64,000 nt of DNA from contig NZ_SNQG01000006.1 in assembly GCF_004378255.1 (NCBI RefSeq), positions 62,001-126,000 on the forward strand, written 5' to 3'. Both the position numbers and the translations under genes were made by a program. Below, piece after piece: positions 35,983-44,370 of this stretch. Below the pieces are notes generated by a model, which saw only the letters and a list, made by a program, of their open reading frames with translations, did not search any database and was not told the origin of the DNA. Numbering within the stretch: position 1 is the first letter of the stretch; every line of letters starts with the position of its first letter. The DNA comes from Mucilaginibacter phyllosphaerae. GTDB lineage: Bacteria; Bacteroidota; Bacteroidia; Sphingobacteriales; Sphingobacteriaceae.

Positions 35983-36002
35983 AATATCAATTAATTTTAA
36001 TA

Positions 36003-36356
36003 TTATGCATTTGCATGCAGCCAATCTTTTTTGGCATGCAGTTCCTCTTCGGTTTCGCGTACGTCCTCGTCATCCACACAGCAATCCACCGGGCAAACGG
36101 CGGCACACTGCGGCTCGTCATGAAAACCAACACACTCGGTACATTTATCGGGTACGATGTAATAAATATCGTCAGACAGGGCAGCTTGTGTTTCTTCGGC
36201 ATTCAGGGTATTCCCATCGCCAAAATCAATAACACCTTTTAAAGCCGTACCATCGCTAAAACGCCAGGCTGCTCCTGCATCATAAATAGCATTGTTTGGG
36301 CATTCTGGTTCGCAGGCCCCGCAGTTAATGCATTCATCGGTGATTATAATCGCCAT
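36003..36356 (-). CDS. 4Fe-4S dicluster ferredoxin
   Basis: This small electron carrier has 117 residues. The first cluster motif [16 protein letters not shown] and the second [20 protein letters not shown] provide the cysteines of two 4Fe-4S clusters. About 40 residues of acidic insert lie between them, as in ferredoxins of many Bacteroidota. It is divergent from an acyl-CoA reductase gene, an arrangement often seen in this phylum, and may serve the same metabolism. On the minus strand a TATATTTG element at 36417-36410 provides a likely promoter. Confidence 0.9.
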   Translation of the reverse strand: MAIIITDECINCGACEPECPNNAIYDAGAAWRFSDGTALKGVIDFGDGNTLNAEETQAALSDDIYYIVPDKCTECVGFHDEPQCAAVCPVDCCVDDEDVRETEEELHAKKDWLHANA

Positions 36357-36409
36357 ATTGTTTAAAAATTCTTGTATTCTAAGTTACCTTTGCCCCTGGT
36401 TTGGGCTTG

Positions 36410-36417
36410 CAAATATA
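36410..36417 (-). promoter_or_regulatory. -7 element of the ferredoxin gene
   Basis: TATATTTG on the minus strand is an exact TAnnTTTG match, about 54 nt before the ferredoxin ATG. On the plus strand TACCTTTG at 36385-36392 is the matching candidate for the divergent acyl-CoA reductase gene. Neither has an obvious -33 box. Confidence 0.45.
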
Positions 36418-36456
36418 ACAAAAAAAGGCTTTAAGGGTTTACCCTGTTACATATAT

Positions 36457-37479
36457 ATGTCAAAATTTAATATTAACGATACTGTAAACGCGTTTTCTGA
36501 ACTGGGGGAGCAATTGGTTTCGCCGGATGCACAGCTAATGCAAATAATTGAAACCGAGCGGCAATACAACGCCTGGTTTACACCACAAAGCGTGATGAAT
36601 GCGGTAAAAGCAACTGGCGGCATGCTAAACAAGCCCGATCTGCAGCTTTGGCTTAACCGGTATAACCTTGCCGGGCATGGCCATAAAAAAGTGGGCCTGG
36701 TGCTTGCCGGCAACATCCCCCTGGTAGGTTTTCATGATGTGCTTTGTGTGCTGGCAACCGGCAACCACGCACTCATCAAGGCATCCTCGCAAGATTCGCG
36801 GTTAATAACTTATGTGCTGAACAAACTGGTACAGATCGACGCATCCTACGCAGATAAATTTAGCTTTGTAGAACGGCTGGAGAACTTTGATGCCATTATT
36901 GCTACCGGCAGCAACAATACATCGCGCTATTTTGAATACTATTTTGGTAAAGTGCCCAACATCATTCGTAAAAACCGCAATAGCATTGCCTTGCTTACCG
37001 GTGATGAAACAGCAGACCAGTTAGCCGCCTTAGGAAACGATATTTTTGATTATTTTGGTTTGGGATGCCGCAATGTTTCTAAATTGTTAGTGCCCGATGG
37101 TTATATTTTCAACTTCTTTTTTGAATCGATAGAACACTTTGCGCCTATCATCCATCATCATAAATACAATAACAATTATGATTACAATAAATCTATTTAC
37201 CTGGTAAACCGCGATGAGCACCTGGATAACGGCTTTTTAATGCTTAAGCAGGATACAAGGCTAACATCGCCCCTGGCCGTGTTATTTTATGATACCTATA
37301 CCAGCCTGCAGCAAGCCGAAGCATACTTATTACAGCAAACAGAAAACCTGCAATGTATAGTTACTAATACTCCTTTAAAAACCAACAACCAGGTGGTTGC
37401 ATTTGGCCAAAGCCAGCATCCGCAATTATGGGATTATGCTGATGGTGTAGATACGATGGATTTTTTGTCAAATCTTTAA
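36457..37479 (+). CDS. acyl-CoA reductase (LuxC-like)
   Basis: This is a 340-residue protein of the LuxC/acyl-CoA reductase family, which belongs to the aldehyde dehydrogenase superfamily and reduces acyl groups to aldehydes. The ATG at 36457 (MSKFNINDTVNAF) is chosen; the frame open upstream to 36292 overlaps the ferredoxin gene. The cofactor region reads VGLVLAGNIPLVGFHDVLCV, and the active-site stretch is FDYFGLGCRNVSKLLVP with a candidate catalytic Cys. The actual acyl substrate is unknown. Confidence 0.85.
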   Translation: MSKFNINDTVNAFSELGEQLVSPDAQLMQIIETERQYNAWFTPQSVMNAVKATGGMLNKPDLQLWLNRYNLAGHGHKKVGLVLAGNIPLVGFHDVLCVLATGNHALIKASSQDSRLITYVLNKLVQIDASYADKFSFVERLENFDAIIATGSNNTSRYFEYYFGKVPNIIRKNRNSIALLTGDETADQLAALGNDIFDYFGLGCRNVSKLLVPDGYIFNFFFESIEHFAPIIHHHKYNNNYDYNKSIYLVNRDEHLDNGFLMLKQDTRLTSPLAVLFYDTYTSLQQAEAYLLQQTENLQCIVTNTPLKTNNQVVAFGQSQHPQLWDYADGVDTMDFLSNL

Positions 37480-37495
37480 AATTACGATACCTTTG
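37464..37495 (+). promoter_or_regulatory. promoter of the 67-aa protein / ftsE unit
   Basis: TTTG (37464-37467) and TACCTTTG (37488-37495) are 20 nt apart, matching the Bacteroidota consensus. The start of transcription would be near 37502, followed by a leader holding the 12-bp inverted repeat at 37513-37557. Confidence 0.6.
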
Positions 37496-37512
37496 GGAAT
37501 GAAAGCTTAAGA

Positions 37513-37557
37513 TTTAAAGTTCAAAATGACTTTCAACTTTAAACCTTGAACTTTAAA
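37513..37557. repeat. TTTAAAGTTCAA / TTGAACTTTAAA inverted repeat
   Basis: Perfect 12-bp arms at 37513-37524 and 37546-37557 flank a further partial copy (TTTCAACTTTAAA). The element lies in the leader of the small gene upstream of ftsE. Confidence 0.75.
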
Positions 37558-37566
37558 CTCAACAAA

Positions 37567-37770
37567 ATGTACATTATAAAAGTAAAAGGCGTTGCCAAAA
37601 TACCTGATTACGTACAGCTGCGCGACGATAAATTTACGCTGCTGGCTTATTTTAGGGTGGATAGGCCCGAAAAATCCCTGGATAAAATTGGCCTTGCCGA
37701 TAAATACGAATATATAATGGGCGTGGTTAAAGATCTGCCCTTTGGTAAAATATTAAAATTAGAGCTGTAA
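37567..37770 (+). CDS. small conserved-looking protein upstream of ftsE
   Basis: This is a 67-residue protein that I do not recognise by name. It starts MYIIKVKGVAKIPDYVQLRD, has alternating hydrophobic residues that suggest a small beta-rich fold, and ends FGKILKLEL. The ATG at 37567 is preferred over the TTG at 37546, which lies in a repeat. It lies 5 nt upstream of ftsE and has its own promoter, so it is very probably translated with ftsE. That position hints at a role linked to FtsE, but nothing in the sequence proves this. Confidence 0.7.
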   Translation: MYIIKVKGVAKIPDYVQLRDDKFTLLAYFRVDRPEKSLDKIGLADKYEYIMGVVKDLPFGKILKLEL

Positions 37771-37775
37771 ATAAG

Positions 37776-38459
37776 ATGATTGGTAACTCTATTATAAAAC
37801 TGAATAATGTTGATATTTTTCAGCAGAAGCACCTGGTACTATCAAACGTAAACCTGCATATAGATAAGGGTGATTTTGTATGGCTTATTGGCCAAACGGG
37901 CAGCGGCAAAAGCAGTTTGCTAAAGGTTATTTACGGCGACCTTAACATTGCTGCCGGTACCGGCCACGCCTGCGGGTACGAATTAAGCAAACTTGCAGGC
38001 AAAGATGTACCTTACCTGCGCCGCAAGCTGGGCATCGTTTTTCAGGATTTCCAGTTACTTACCGATCGCTCTGTTGAGCAAAACCTGCAGTTTGTGATGC
38101 ACGCTACCGGCTGGACAGAGAAGAACCAGATTGCCGACCGCATATTAGATGTACTGGAAAAAGTGGGCCTGCGCTCTAAACTAAAAAAAATGCCGCATGA
38201 GCTATCCGGCGGCGAGCAGCAGCGCGTGGTAATTGCCCGCGCCCTGCTGAATAACCCCGAGATCATTTTGGCAGATGAGCCAACCGGTAACCTTGATCCG
38301 GACACCTCAGAAGAGATCGTACTCCTGTTAAAACAGATCAGCCAGGGCGGCACCGCCGTGGTAGTTGCCACACACGATTATCACATTATCCGCACCTTCC
38401 CATCGCGTATTATTAAATGCGAGAACGGTAAGGTATTAGAGGATGTGCAGATAGCATAA
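37776..38459 (+). CDS. ftsE: cell division ABC transporter ATP-binding protein FtsE
   Basis: FtsE is the ATPase that with FtsX controls peptidoglycan hydrolases at the division site. It is a 227-residue ABC ATPase: Walker A LIGQTGSGKSSLLK, signature LSGGEQQRVVIARA, Walker B IILADEPTGNLD and the H-loop VVATHDYHI. The close resemblance to FtsE, in particular the GQTGSGKSSL and GNLDP segments, supports the name over LolD. No ftsX gene follows; the next gene is grpE, about 150 nt downstream. Confidence 0.87.
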   Translation: MIGNSIIKLNNVDIFQQKHLVLSNVNLHIDKGDFVWLIGQTGSGKSSLLKVIYGDLNIAAGTGHACGYELSKLAGKDVPYLRRKLGIVFQDFQLLTDRSVEQNLQFVMHATGWTEKNQIADRILDVLEKVGLRSKLKKMPHELSGGEQQRVVIARALLNNPEIILADEPTGNLDPDTSEEIVLLLKQISQGGTAVVVATHDYHIIRTFPSRIIKCENGKVLEDVQIA

Positions 38460-38554
38460 CCATAAGTGGCAGTAGCAGGTTTAAGTTGCTGCCAAAGTAA
38501 CTTAAACCTGCTGTTGTACTTGCTGTCACAAATAACAAAAATTTTATACCACTA

Positions 38555-38596
38555 CTGTCAGCTTGTCGGGTTTAACCCGATGGCAGGATACTTGAT
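38555..38596 (+). promoter_or_regulatory. palindrome and sigma-54-like site upstream of grpE
   Basis: TCGGGTT-T-AACCCGA (38566-38580) is a perfect palindrome, extended by CTGTCA and TGGCAG on the two sides. TGGCAG-N5-TTGAT (38581-38596) is close to the -24/-12 sequence TGGCAC-N5-TTGCW but lacks the -12 C. It lies directly before the grpE start. It could be a heat-shock control site; this is a guess from position. Confidence 0.35.
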
Positions 38597-38610
38597 TAGC
38601 ACTACTTGCT

Positions 38611-39201
38611 ATGAATTTTAATGACATGCTAAAGAAAAAAAATAAAGGAAATTCAGAAACTGCTGAAAACGCTGCCGAAGTAAACAACGAAAACGGACAG
38701 ATTGACGGACAGGAAGAAACTACTGAAACCCCTGCAGCTGATAACGGCCCTTCTGCTGAAGAAAAACATAAAGAAGAGCTATCATTGGCTAATGATAAGT
38801 ATTTAAGGCTGTATGCCGAGTTTGATAACTTTCGCCGCCGTACCATAAAAGAACGCGAGGAAGCCCGTAAAACAGAAGGCAAGGATATAATTGTTGCCCT
38901 GCTGCCTGTATTAGACGATTTTGAGCGCGCTTTACGCGCTATGGATAACGCTACCGAAGTAACATCTGTTAAAGAAGGCGTTACCCTGATACAAAGCAAA
39001 CTAAAAAATATCCTGGCGCAAAAAGGCTTAAAAGAAATGCAATCAATAGGCAATGCTTTTGACCCCGACCTGCATGAAGCGATCACCAGCGTGCCCGCCC
39101 CCGGCGATGACATGAAAGGCAAAGTGATTGATGAAATGGAAAAGGGCTATGAGCTTAACGAGCGCGTGGTACGTTTTGCCAAAGTAATTGTAGGAGCGTA
39201 A
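38611..39201 (+). CDS. grpE: nucleotide exchange factor GrpE
   Basis: GrpE releases ADP from DnaK. It has 196 residues. An acidic, disordered N-terminus (about residues 1-55) is followed by the coiled-coil helix (EELSLANDKYLRLYAEFDNF region) and the C-terminal beta-wing (GNAFDPDLHEAITSVPAPGD, YELNERVVRFAKVIV). It is followed by dnaJ on the same strand after about 130 nt of AT-rich repeats. No dnaK lies in the window. Confidence 0.95.
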   Translation: MNFNDMLKKKNKGNSETAENAAEVNNENGQIDGQEETTETPAADNGPSAEEKHKEELSLANDKYLRLYAEFDNFRRRTIKEREEARKTEGKDIIVALLPVLDDFERALRAMDNATEVTSVKEGVTLIQSKLKNILAQKGLKEMQSIGNAFDPDLHEAITSVPAPGDDMKGKVIDEMEKGYELNERVVRFAKVIVGA

Positions 39202-39202
39202 G

Positions 39203-39330
39203 GGCATTTAGTGAATGATTGAGTTAGTGATTTCCATTGCGTATCCATAACTAACTCAAAATTCATTGTAAATTGATTTAGCTGATTTTTAATTCACTAA
39301 ATCAGTAATTCAATCAATCAATAATAAATT
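39203..39330. repeat. TTAGTGAATGATTGAGTTAG-type AT-rich repeat
   Basis: The gap between grpE and dnaJ contains inverted words (GTGAATGATTGAG..., AATTCACTAAATCAGTAATTC, AATCAATCAAT) of a family also visible at 59107-59208 and 61495-61586. Boundaries are uncertain. Confidence 0.45.
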
Positions 39331-39335
39331 AAAAG

Positions 39336-40502
39336 ATGGCTAAGAGAGATTATTACGATGTGCTGGGGGTTAGCAAAGGCGCGGATGCTGATGAAATAAA
39401 GAAGGCGTATCGTAAAATGGCTATTAAATATCACCCGGATAAAAACCAGGGCGATAAAGAAGCGGAAGAAAAATTTAAGGAAGCTGCCGAAGCATACGAG
39501 GTTTTAAGCAACGCCGAAAAGCGCCAGCGCTATAACCAGTTTGGCCATGCTGCAAACGCGGGCTCTGCCAGTGGCGGTAGTTACGGCGGCGGCAATATGA
39601 ATATGGACGACATATTTAGCCAGTTTGGCGACATATTTGGCGGTGGCAGCCCGTTTGAGGGCTTCTTTGGGGGCGGTGGCGGTGGCCGCCAGGGTGGTGG
39701 CCGCAGGGTTGCCCGCGGCAGCAATCTGCGGATAAAGGTGCGCCTGTCTTTAGAAGAAATTGCCAACGGCGCCGAAAAGAAAATAAAGGTAAACAAACAA
39801 ATTCTTTGTAAAACCTGCGATGGCACGGGTGCTAAAGACAAATCGTCTTTTTCTACCTGTAAAACATGCGGCGGGCAGGGTTCGGTACGCAGGGTAACCA
39901 ACACCATTCTGGGCCAGATGCAAACCACCAGCACCTGCCCTACCTGTAACGGCGAAGGATCTACCATTACCTCAAAATGTACGGTTTGCCACGGCGAGGG
40001 CGTTACCCGCGGCGAAGAAACCATTACCATAAACGTACCGGCCGGTGTTAGCGAAGGGATGCAGTTAAGCATGAGCGGTAAAGGTAACGCGGCCCCGCGC
40101 GGCGGTGTACCCGGCGACCTCATTATCCTGATAGAGGAGATACCGCACGAAACCCTAAAACGCGATGGCAATAACGTGATATATGATCTGCACATTAACT
40201 TTGTGGATGCTGCCTTAGGTACCAGTATAGAAGTGCCTACCATTGACGGCAAAGCCAAAATTAAAATTGAGCCGGGCACACAGGGTGGTAAAATACTGCG
40301 CTTAAAAGGCAAGGGCGTACCGGAAGTAAACTCTTACCACCGCGGCGACCAGCTGATCCACGTAAACATCTGGACACCAAAAGCCCTGAGCCGTGAAGAA
40401 CGCGAAGCGCTGGAGAAACTACAGGGATCCCCTAACTTTAAACCCAACCCCGGCAAAAACGAAAAAAGCTTTTTTGAACGGATGAAGGAATATTTTGAGT
40501 AA
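39336..40502 (+). CDS. dnaJ: molecular chaperone DnaJ
   Basis: DnaJ delivers substrates to DnaK and stimulates its ATPase. The J domain (residues 1-70) contains the HPD motif in [10 protein letters not shown] Gly-rich linker (about 75-125) follows, then four CxxCxGxG zinc-finger repeats ([32 protein letters not shown]) and the C-terminal substrate-binding domains. The 388-residue length is full. It is downstream of grpE and ends at a strong terminator. Confidence 0.96.
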   Translation: MAKRDYYDVLGVSKGADADEIKKAYRKMAIKYHPDKNQGDKEAEEKFKEAAEAYEVLSNAEKRQRYNQFGHAANAGSASGGSYGGGNMNMDDIFSQFGDIFGGGSPFEGFFGGGGGGRQGGGRRVARGSNLRIKVRLSLEEIANGAEKKIKVNKQILCKTCDGTGAKDKSSFSTCKTCGGQGSVRRVTNTILGQMQTTSTCPTCNGEGSTITSKCTVCHGEGVTRGEETITINVPAGVSEGMQLSMSGKGNAAPRGGVPGDLIILIEEIPHETLKRDGNNVIYDLHINFVDAALGTSIEVPTIDGKAKIKIEPGTQGGKILRLKGKGVPEVNSYHRGDQLIHVNIWTPKALSREEREALEKLQGSPNFKPNPGKNEKSFFERMKEYFE

Positions 40503-40545
40503 AAAAGTCCGGAAGTCGATAAAGTCTGAAAGACCGGAAGATAGT

Positions 40546-40574
40546 AAGCCCTGCATTTAATGCGGGGCTTTTTT
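40546..40574 (+). terminator. terminator of dnaJ
   Basis: AAGCCCTGCAT and ATGCGGGGCTT form an 11-base stem with one mismatch around a short loop, followed by six T. Just upstream (40507-40540) lie GTCCGGAAGTC and GACCGGAAG words that resemble yet another small repeat. Confidence 0.85.
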
Positions 40575-40579
40575 ATACA

Positions 40580-41941
40580 CTAAATATTTCTTTTTTCGGT
40601 AATACCGTTTTTGATATCATTTACAAATAATTTAATTAAATCTTGTTTTTCTTGATTTGAAATACTTTCGTAATAAGTCTTACTTAACAATTCATTTTGT
40701 AATGCATTTACAATTGTATAATTATAGGAAAGGAAATTGACCGACCACCTAACTTGTACATCAAACTCTTTTTTATTTTTAAACTTTTTAAAGAAGCAGC
40801 AAATTGTTATCGATTCACAATCATCAAAATTTAAATCTGTAAAAATCCAATTAGATTCTTTCCCGCTATCTCTCCTGCTTATTTTTTGTTGATTTTCTGT
40901 TGTTAAATAATCCAAAAATCTTTGGTGTGATTCAAAAAACTCATCAAACGAACTGGACTTGTTAAAAATTTTTTCAATAATTTCTTTAATGTTTTTTTCG
41001 AATACCCGCTTAACAACTGATTCGGATTTTTTTTCGTCTGTTATAACTTCATTTTGAAGTTCCATTTTAAACAAAGCAATTTCTTTATCAATATCTTCAT
41101 CATCATTAATATCATCTCCATTAGCAGCCTCAATATAAAACTCTAATGATCGCTGCAATTGCTCTACTATATATTCCACAAACGGCCAAGCATCTTTATT
41201 ATCGGCTCGGCTTAATAATGAGTAGTAATTCTTCCGATCATCCATTCTTACAACAGCAGGAGGATACCCATCTTGCATCAAAATCAAATTCATTAATATT
41301 CTTGACAAGCGGCCATTACCATCATCAAAAGGATGTATGGCTACAAATTTATGGTGAAATAAAGCTGCAGCCACAACAGGATGTATTTCCTTATTCTGTT
41401 TCAACTCATTATACCATTCTATCAACTCAGGCATTTTTAACTTCACCTCTTCAGGCGTAGCGTAATAATGTGTTTCACCTGTGGCGGTCTGCACATGGTT
41501 AGACATGCTTTTGTACTCTCCTATCTCCACCCACTTTGTAGTTGGCTTTCCATCCGCAGTTTGAGCATCTACTTTATAGCGCTCAACCAATATCATCTTA
41601 TGTAAGGCTCTTATGTCTGATTCGGTAATACCTCTCTCATCTTTTACCAATTCTGTAAGAAAGTGGATTGCTTCGTTATGCCCACGGATATCCAAATGAT
41701 CTTTTAATGGTTTACCTTTAGCAGTGATACCTTCCATCAAAAAAGCAACGGTTTCGCCATAACTCAATTTATTACCCTCTATCGCATTAGAATTATAGTT
41801 CCAATCCAAACGCAACTTTTGCATTACCCGTCCCTCTATATCAGGTGGTAATGGGCGCATATTATCTATTTGCTTTTTTAAGGCATCTATTTCTTGTAGT
41901 ACCGGTGCTTTGCTAAACTCTATTTCCAGATCAAGGTTCAT
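40580..41941 (-). CDS. Fic domain protein (putative AMP transferase) with N-terminal inhibitory motif
   Basis: Fic proteins transfer AMP, or more rarely other moieties, to target proteins. The active-site motif is HPFDDGNGRLSR (residues 203-214), intact in all key positions. The inhibitory motif (S/T)xxxE(G/N) appears as SNAIEG at residues 51-56, which makes it a class II Fic that keeps itself in check. The core Fic domain ends near residue 270. The C-terminal 180 residues have no recognised domain and are markedly AT-rich in DNA, unlike the neighbouring genes, so this part may be newly acquired. It is a single gene on the opposite strand to its neighbours and has no adjacent antitoxin. Confidence 0.9.
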   Translation of the reverse strand: MNLDLEIEFSKAPVLQEIDALKKQIDNMRPLPPDIEGRVMQKLRLDWNYNSNAIEGNKLSYGETVAFLMEGITAKGKPLKDHLDIRGHNEAIHFLTELVKDERGITESDIRALHKMILVERYKVDAQTADGKPTTKWVEIGEYKSMSNHVQTATGETHYYATPEEVKLKMPELIEWYNELKQNKEIHPVVAAALFHHKFVAIHPFDDGNGRLSRILMNLILMQDGYPPAVVRMDDRKNYYSLLSRADNKDAWPFVEYIVEQLQRSLEFYIEAANGDDINDDEDIDKEIALFKMELQNEVITDEKKSESVVKRVFEKNIKEIIEKIFNKSSSFDEFFESHQRFLDYLTTENQQKISRRDSGKESNWIFTDLNFDDCESITICCFFKKFKNKKEFDVQVRWSVNFLSYNYTIVNALQNELLSKTYYESISNQEKQDLIKLFVNDIKNGITEKRNI

Positions 41942-42058
41942 GTTTTAAAGATACAAATTCAAACTCGTTTGAAAAGGTGGCAATTAACAACGCTGTTAAC
42001 AATTTTGTAACAATCCTTAAGGCATTATATCTAATTTAGCATAAACTAAATTCTGATC

Positions 42059-42967
42059 ATGTTAAGCATTCGCAACATTGTTAAGCAATACGCCGGTCAT
42101 CGTGCGTTAGATGATGTGAGCCTTGAGGTAGAAAGCGGTAAGATATTCGGCCTGCTTGGGCCAAATGGCGCCGGTAAAACCTCGCTCATCCGTATCATTA
42201 ACCAAATAACAGCGCCCGACAGCGGCGAAGTATATTTTAAAGGCGAGAAGCTAAATCAATCGCATATCGAACGTATAGGTTACCTGCCAGAGGAACGCGG
42301 CCTTTATAAAAAAATGGAAATAGGCGAGCAGATGATCTACCTGGCCCGCTTAAAAGGCCTTACCCGTGCCGACGCTACCGCCAAACTAAAATTTTGGTTT
42401 GATAAGCTGGGTATGGAAAGCTGGTGGCATAAAAAAATAGAAGAACTATCTAAGGGGATGCAGCAAAAAGCCCAGTTTGTGGCTACGGTATTGCATCAGC
42501 CTGATCTGATCATCCTGGATGAGCCCTTTAGCGGTTTTGACCCGGTTAACGCCGAACTGATCAAAGAGGAGATACTGGAATTGAACCGCAATGGCGCTAC
42601 TATCCTCTTCTCTACCCACCGCATGGAATCGGTAGAAGAACTTTGTGATGCTATTGCCCTCATCCATAAATCGCACAAGATACTGGATGGCCGGGTAAAA
42701 CACATCCGCAACTCTTACAAAAACGAAACCTACCTGGTAGAATATACCGGCAACAAGCTGGTTTTTGATGGTACGCAACCCTTTACTATTGTGACTGAAA
42801 TGGAGGGCGAGGACGAAAGCCACATTATAAAACTAAAGCTGAACAGCAGCAACTCGGCTAATGATGTTTTGCAGTATCTTCTCCCCAAAACACGCATCAA
42901 TATGTTGCAGGAGGTTATCCCGAGTATGAACGAGATCTTCATCGAAAAAGTAAACCTAATTGCCTAA
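42059..42967 (+). CDS. ABC transporter ATP-binding protein (NatA-type)
   Basis: This is the ATPase of an ABC-2 type exporter. The 302-residue protein has Walker A GLLGPNGAGKTSL, signature ELSKGMQQKAQ, Walker B LIILDEPFSGFDP and an H-loop STHRME. A C-terminal extension of about 80 residues is usual for this DUF4162-containing subfamily. The next gene, 3 nt downstream, encodes the permease, so the two form a unit resembling the Bacillus NatAB sodium exporter. The substrate is not known. Confidence 0.9.
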   Translation: MLSIRNIVKQYAGHRALDDVSLEVESGKIFGLLGPNGAGKTSLIRIINQITAPDSGEVYFKGEKLNQSHIERIGYLPEERGLYKKMEIGEQMIYLARLKGLTRADATAKLKFWFDKLGMESWWHKKIEELSKGMQQKAQFVATVLHQPDLIILDEPFSGFDPVNAELIKEEILELNRNGATILFSTHRMESVEELCDAIALIHKSHKILDGRVKHIRNSYKNETYLVEYTGNKLVFDGTQPFTIVTEMEGEDESHIIKLKLNSSNSANDVLQYLLPKTRINMLQEVIPSMNEIFIEKVNLIA

Positions 42968-42970
42968 GCC

Positions 42971-44215
42971 ATGAAAAAAGTATTATTGATTATACAGCGC
43001 GAATACGTAACACGGGTGCGCAAAAAGGCATTTATTATTATGCTGCTGGCAGTGCCCTTATTATTAGCCGGGATGACGGCCCTGATAGCTTACGTTGCGA
43101 AAGACAGCCAGGTGATGAGCAAACCGCAGGTGGTTAAAGTGATTGATGAAAGCCATTTATTTGAAGGTAAATTAAAAAATGCTAAAAATATACAGTTTGT
43201 TCCCGCTAACGAGCCGCTGGATAAGGCAAAGGCAGGTTTGAAAGAAAACGAGGACCTGTCTGTACTGCTGATACCCAAAGATTACGCCACCAGGCAGGTG
43301 CAGTTCCTGTCGAAAAAGAAACCATCCTATACGCTTACCAACGAGGTGGAAAACCAGATGAACGAAATTGCATTAACCAATACCATGCTGGCCAACCATA
43401 TTGATACGGCCCTGCTTAACCAGGCTAAAAAAAGCAGGGTTAACGTAAACGCCATGGAGGTTACCGAAGCGGGCACTAAAGATGCCGATGTAGGCACTTC
43501 GATGGGTGTGGGTATTGCTTGTGCCATACTCATCTACATGTCGTTATTTATATACGGTGCGCAGGTAATGCGCGGGGTTATCGAAGAAAAAACAAGCCGC
43601 ATCATCGAGGTGATCATCTCATCGGTAAAGCCTTTTCAGCTGATGCTGGGTAAAATTATTGGTGTAGGCCTGGTTGGGCTAACGCAATTTACCGCCTGGA
43701 TAGTGCTATCGGTTATTGCTACCAAAATTATAGGTAATAACAATGCCGGCGGCATCATGGGTGCATTACAAACTTTGCAAAATATCCCTTTCGGGTATGT
43801 GCTGGGTTGTTTTTTGTTTTATTTTATAACCGGATACCTGCTTTATAGCGCCCTGTTTGCCGCAGTTGGCTCGGCGGTAGACAGCGAGACAGAAACCCAG
43901 CAGTTTATGTTCCCGATAACCATGCCTTTGCTGTTTACCTACCTGCTATCGGTAACCGTATTATATAGGGCTCCTGATAGTCCGCTGGCGGTATGGCTCT
44001 CTATGATCCCGTTAACCGCCCCGGTGGCCATGATGGTGCGGATCCCTTTTGGGGGCGTTCCGGGGTGGCAATTAGGTCTTTCTATGTTCAGCATGGTAAT
44101 CGGCTTCCTGTTCACTACTTATGTGGCCGCAAGAATTTACCGTGTGGGCGTATTGATGTATGGCAAAAAAGCCAGCTTTAAAGAATTATCCAAGTGGTTT
44201 TTTTACAAAGAATAA
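42971..44215 (+). CDS. ABC-2 type transporter permease (NatB-type)
   Basis: This is the membrane partner of the ATPase just upstream. The 414-residue protein has one N-terminal membrane helix (about residues 20-42), a long extracytoplasmic domain to about residue 175, and five further helices in the C-terminal half. The EEKTSRIIEVIISSVKPFQLMLGK segment between helices is a hallmark of NatB/ABC2 permeases. It is followed by an intrinsic terminator at 44319-44357. Confidence 0.9.
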   Translation: MKKVLLIIQREYVTRVRKKAFIIMLLAVPLLLAGMTALIAYVAKDSQVMSKPQVVKVIDESHLFEGKLKNAKNIQFVPANEPLDKAKAGLKENEDLSVLLIPKDYATRQVQFLSKKKPSYTLTNEVENQMNEIALTNTMLANHIDTALLNQAKKSRVNVNAMEVTEAGTKDADVGTSMGVGIACAILIYMSLFIYGAQVMRGVIEEKTSRIIEVIISSVKPFQLMLGKIIGVGLVGLTQFTAWIVLSVIATKIIGNNNAGGIMGALQTLQNIPFGYVLGCFLFYFITGYLLYSALFAAVGSAVDSETETQQFMFPITMPLLFTYLLSVTVLYRAPDSPLAVWLSMIPLTAPVAMMVRIPFGGVPGWQLGLSMFSMVIGFLFTTYVAARIYRVGVLMYGKKASFKELSKWFFYKE

Positions 44216-44270
44216 GTTTTTTAGATAAGCCTAAAAATTAAATAGCTGACTATAAGCAACTTGCTATAAT

Positions 44271-44307
44271 TCATAGTGTTCACAAACAGTGAACATGAAC
44301 ACTATGA
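44271..44307. repeat. nested inverted repeat downstream of natB
   Basis: TCATAGTGTTCA (44271-44282) and TGAACACTATGA (44296-44307) are perfect 12-bp arms. Inside, GTTCAC and GTGAAC form an alternative 6-bp stem that competes for the same bases. It lies in the 3' region of the natAB transcript. Confidence 0.8.
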
Positions 44308-44318
44308 TTGCTAATTAA

Positions 44319-44357
44319 AAATCCCTGCCTGAGCCAAACTCTTGCAGGGATTTTTTT
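44319..44357 (+). terminator. terminator of natAB
   Basis: ATCCCTGC and GCAGGGAT form an 8-bp stem, extended by flanking A and T, with seven T following. It lies about 105 nt after the permease stop codon and 14 nt before the next gene. Confidence 0.85.
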
Positions 44358-44370
44358 AATTTAGCCAACG

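Noticed and set aside
39581..40312. 243-codon open frame on the minus strand in dnaJ
   Set aside because: It is antisense to the glycine-rich and zinc-finger region of dnaJ and is proline-rich only because of that. Shadow.
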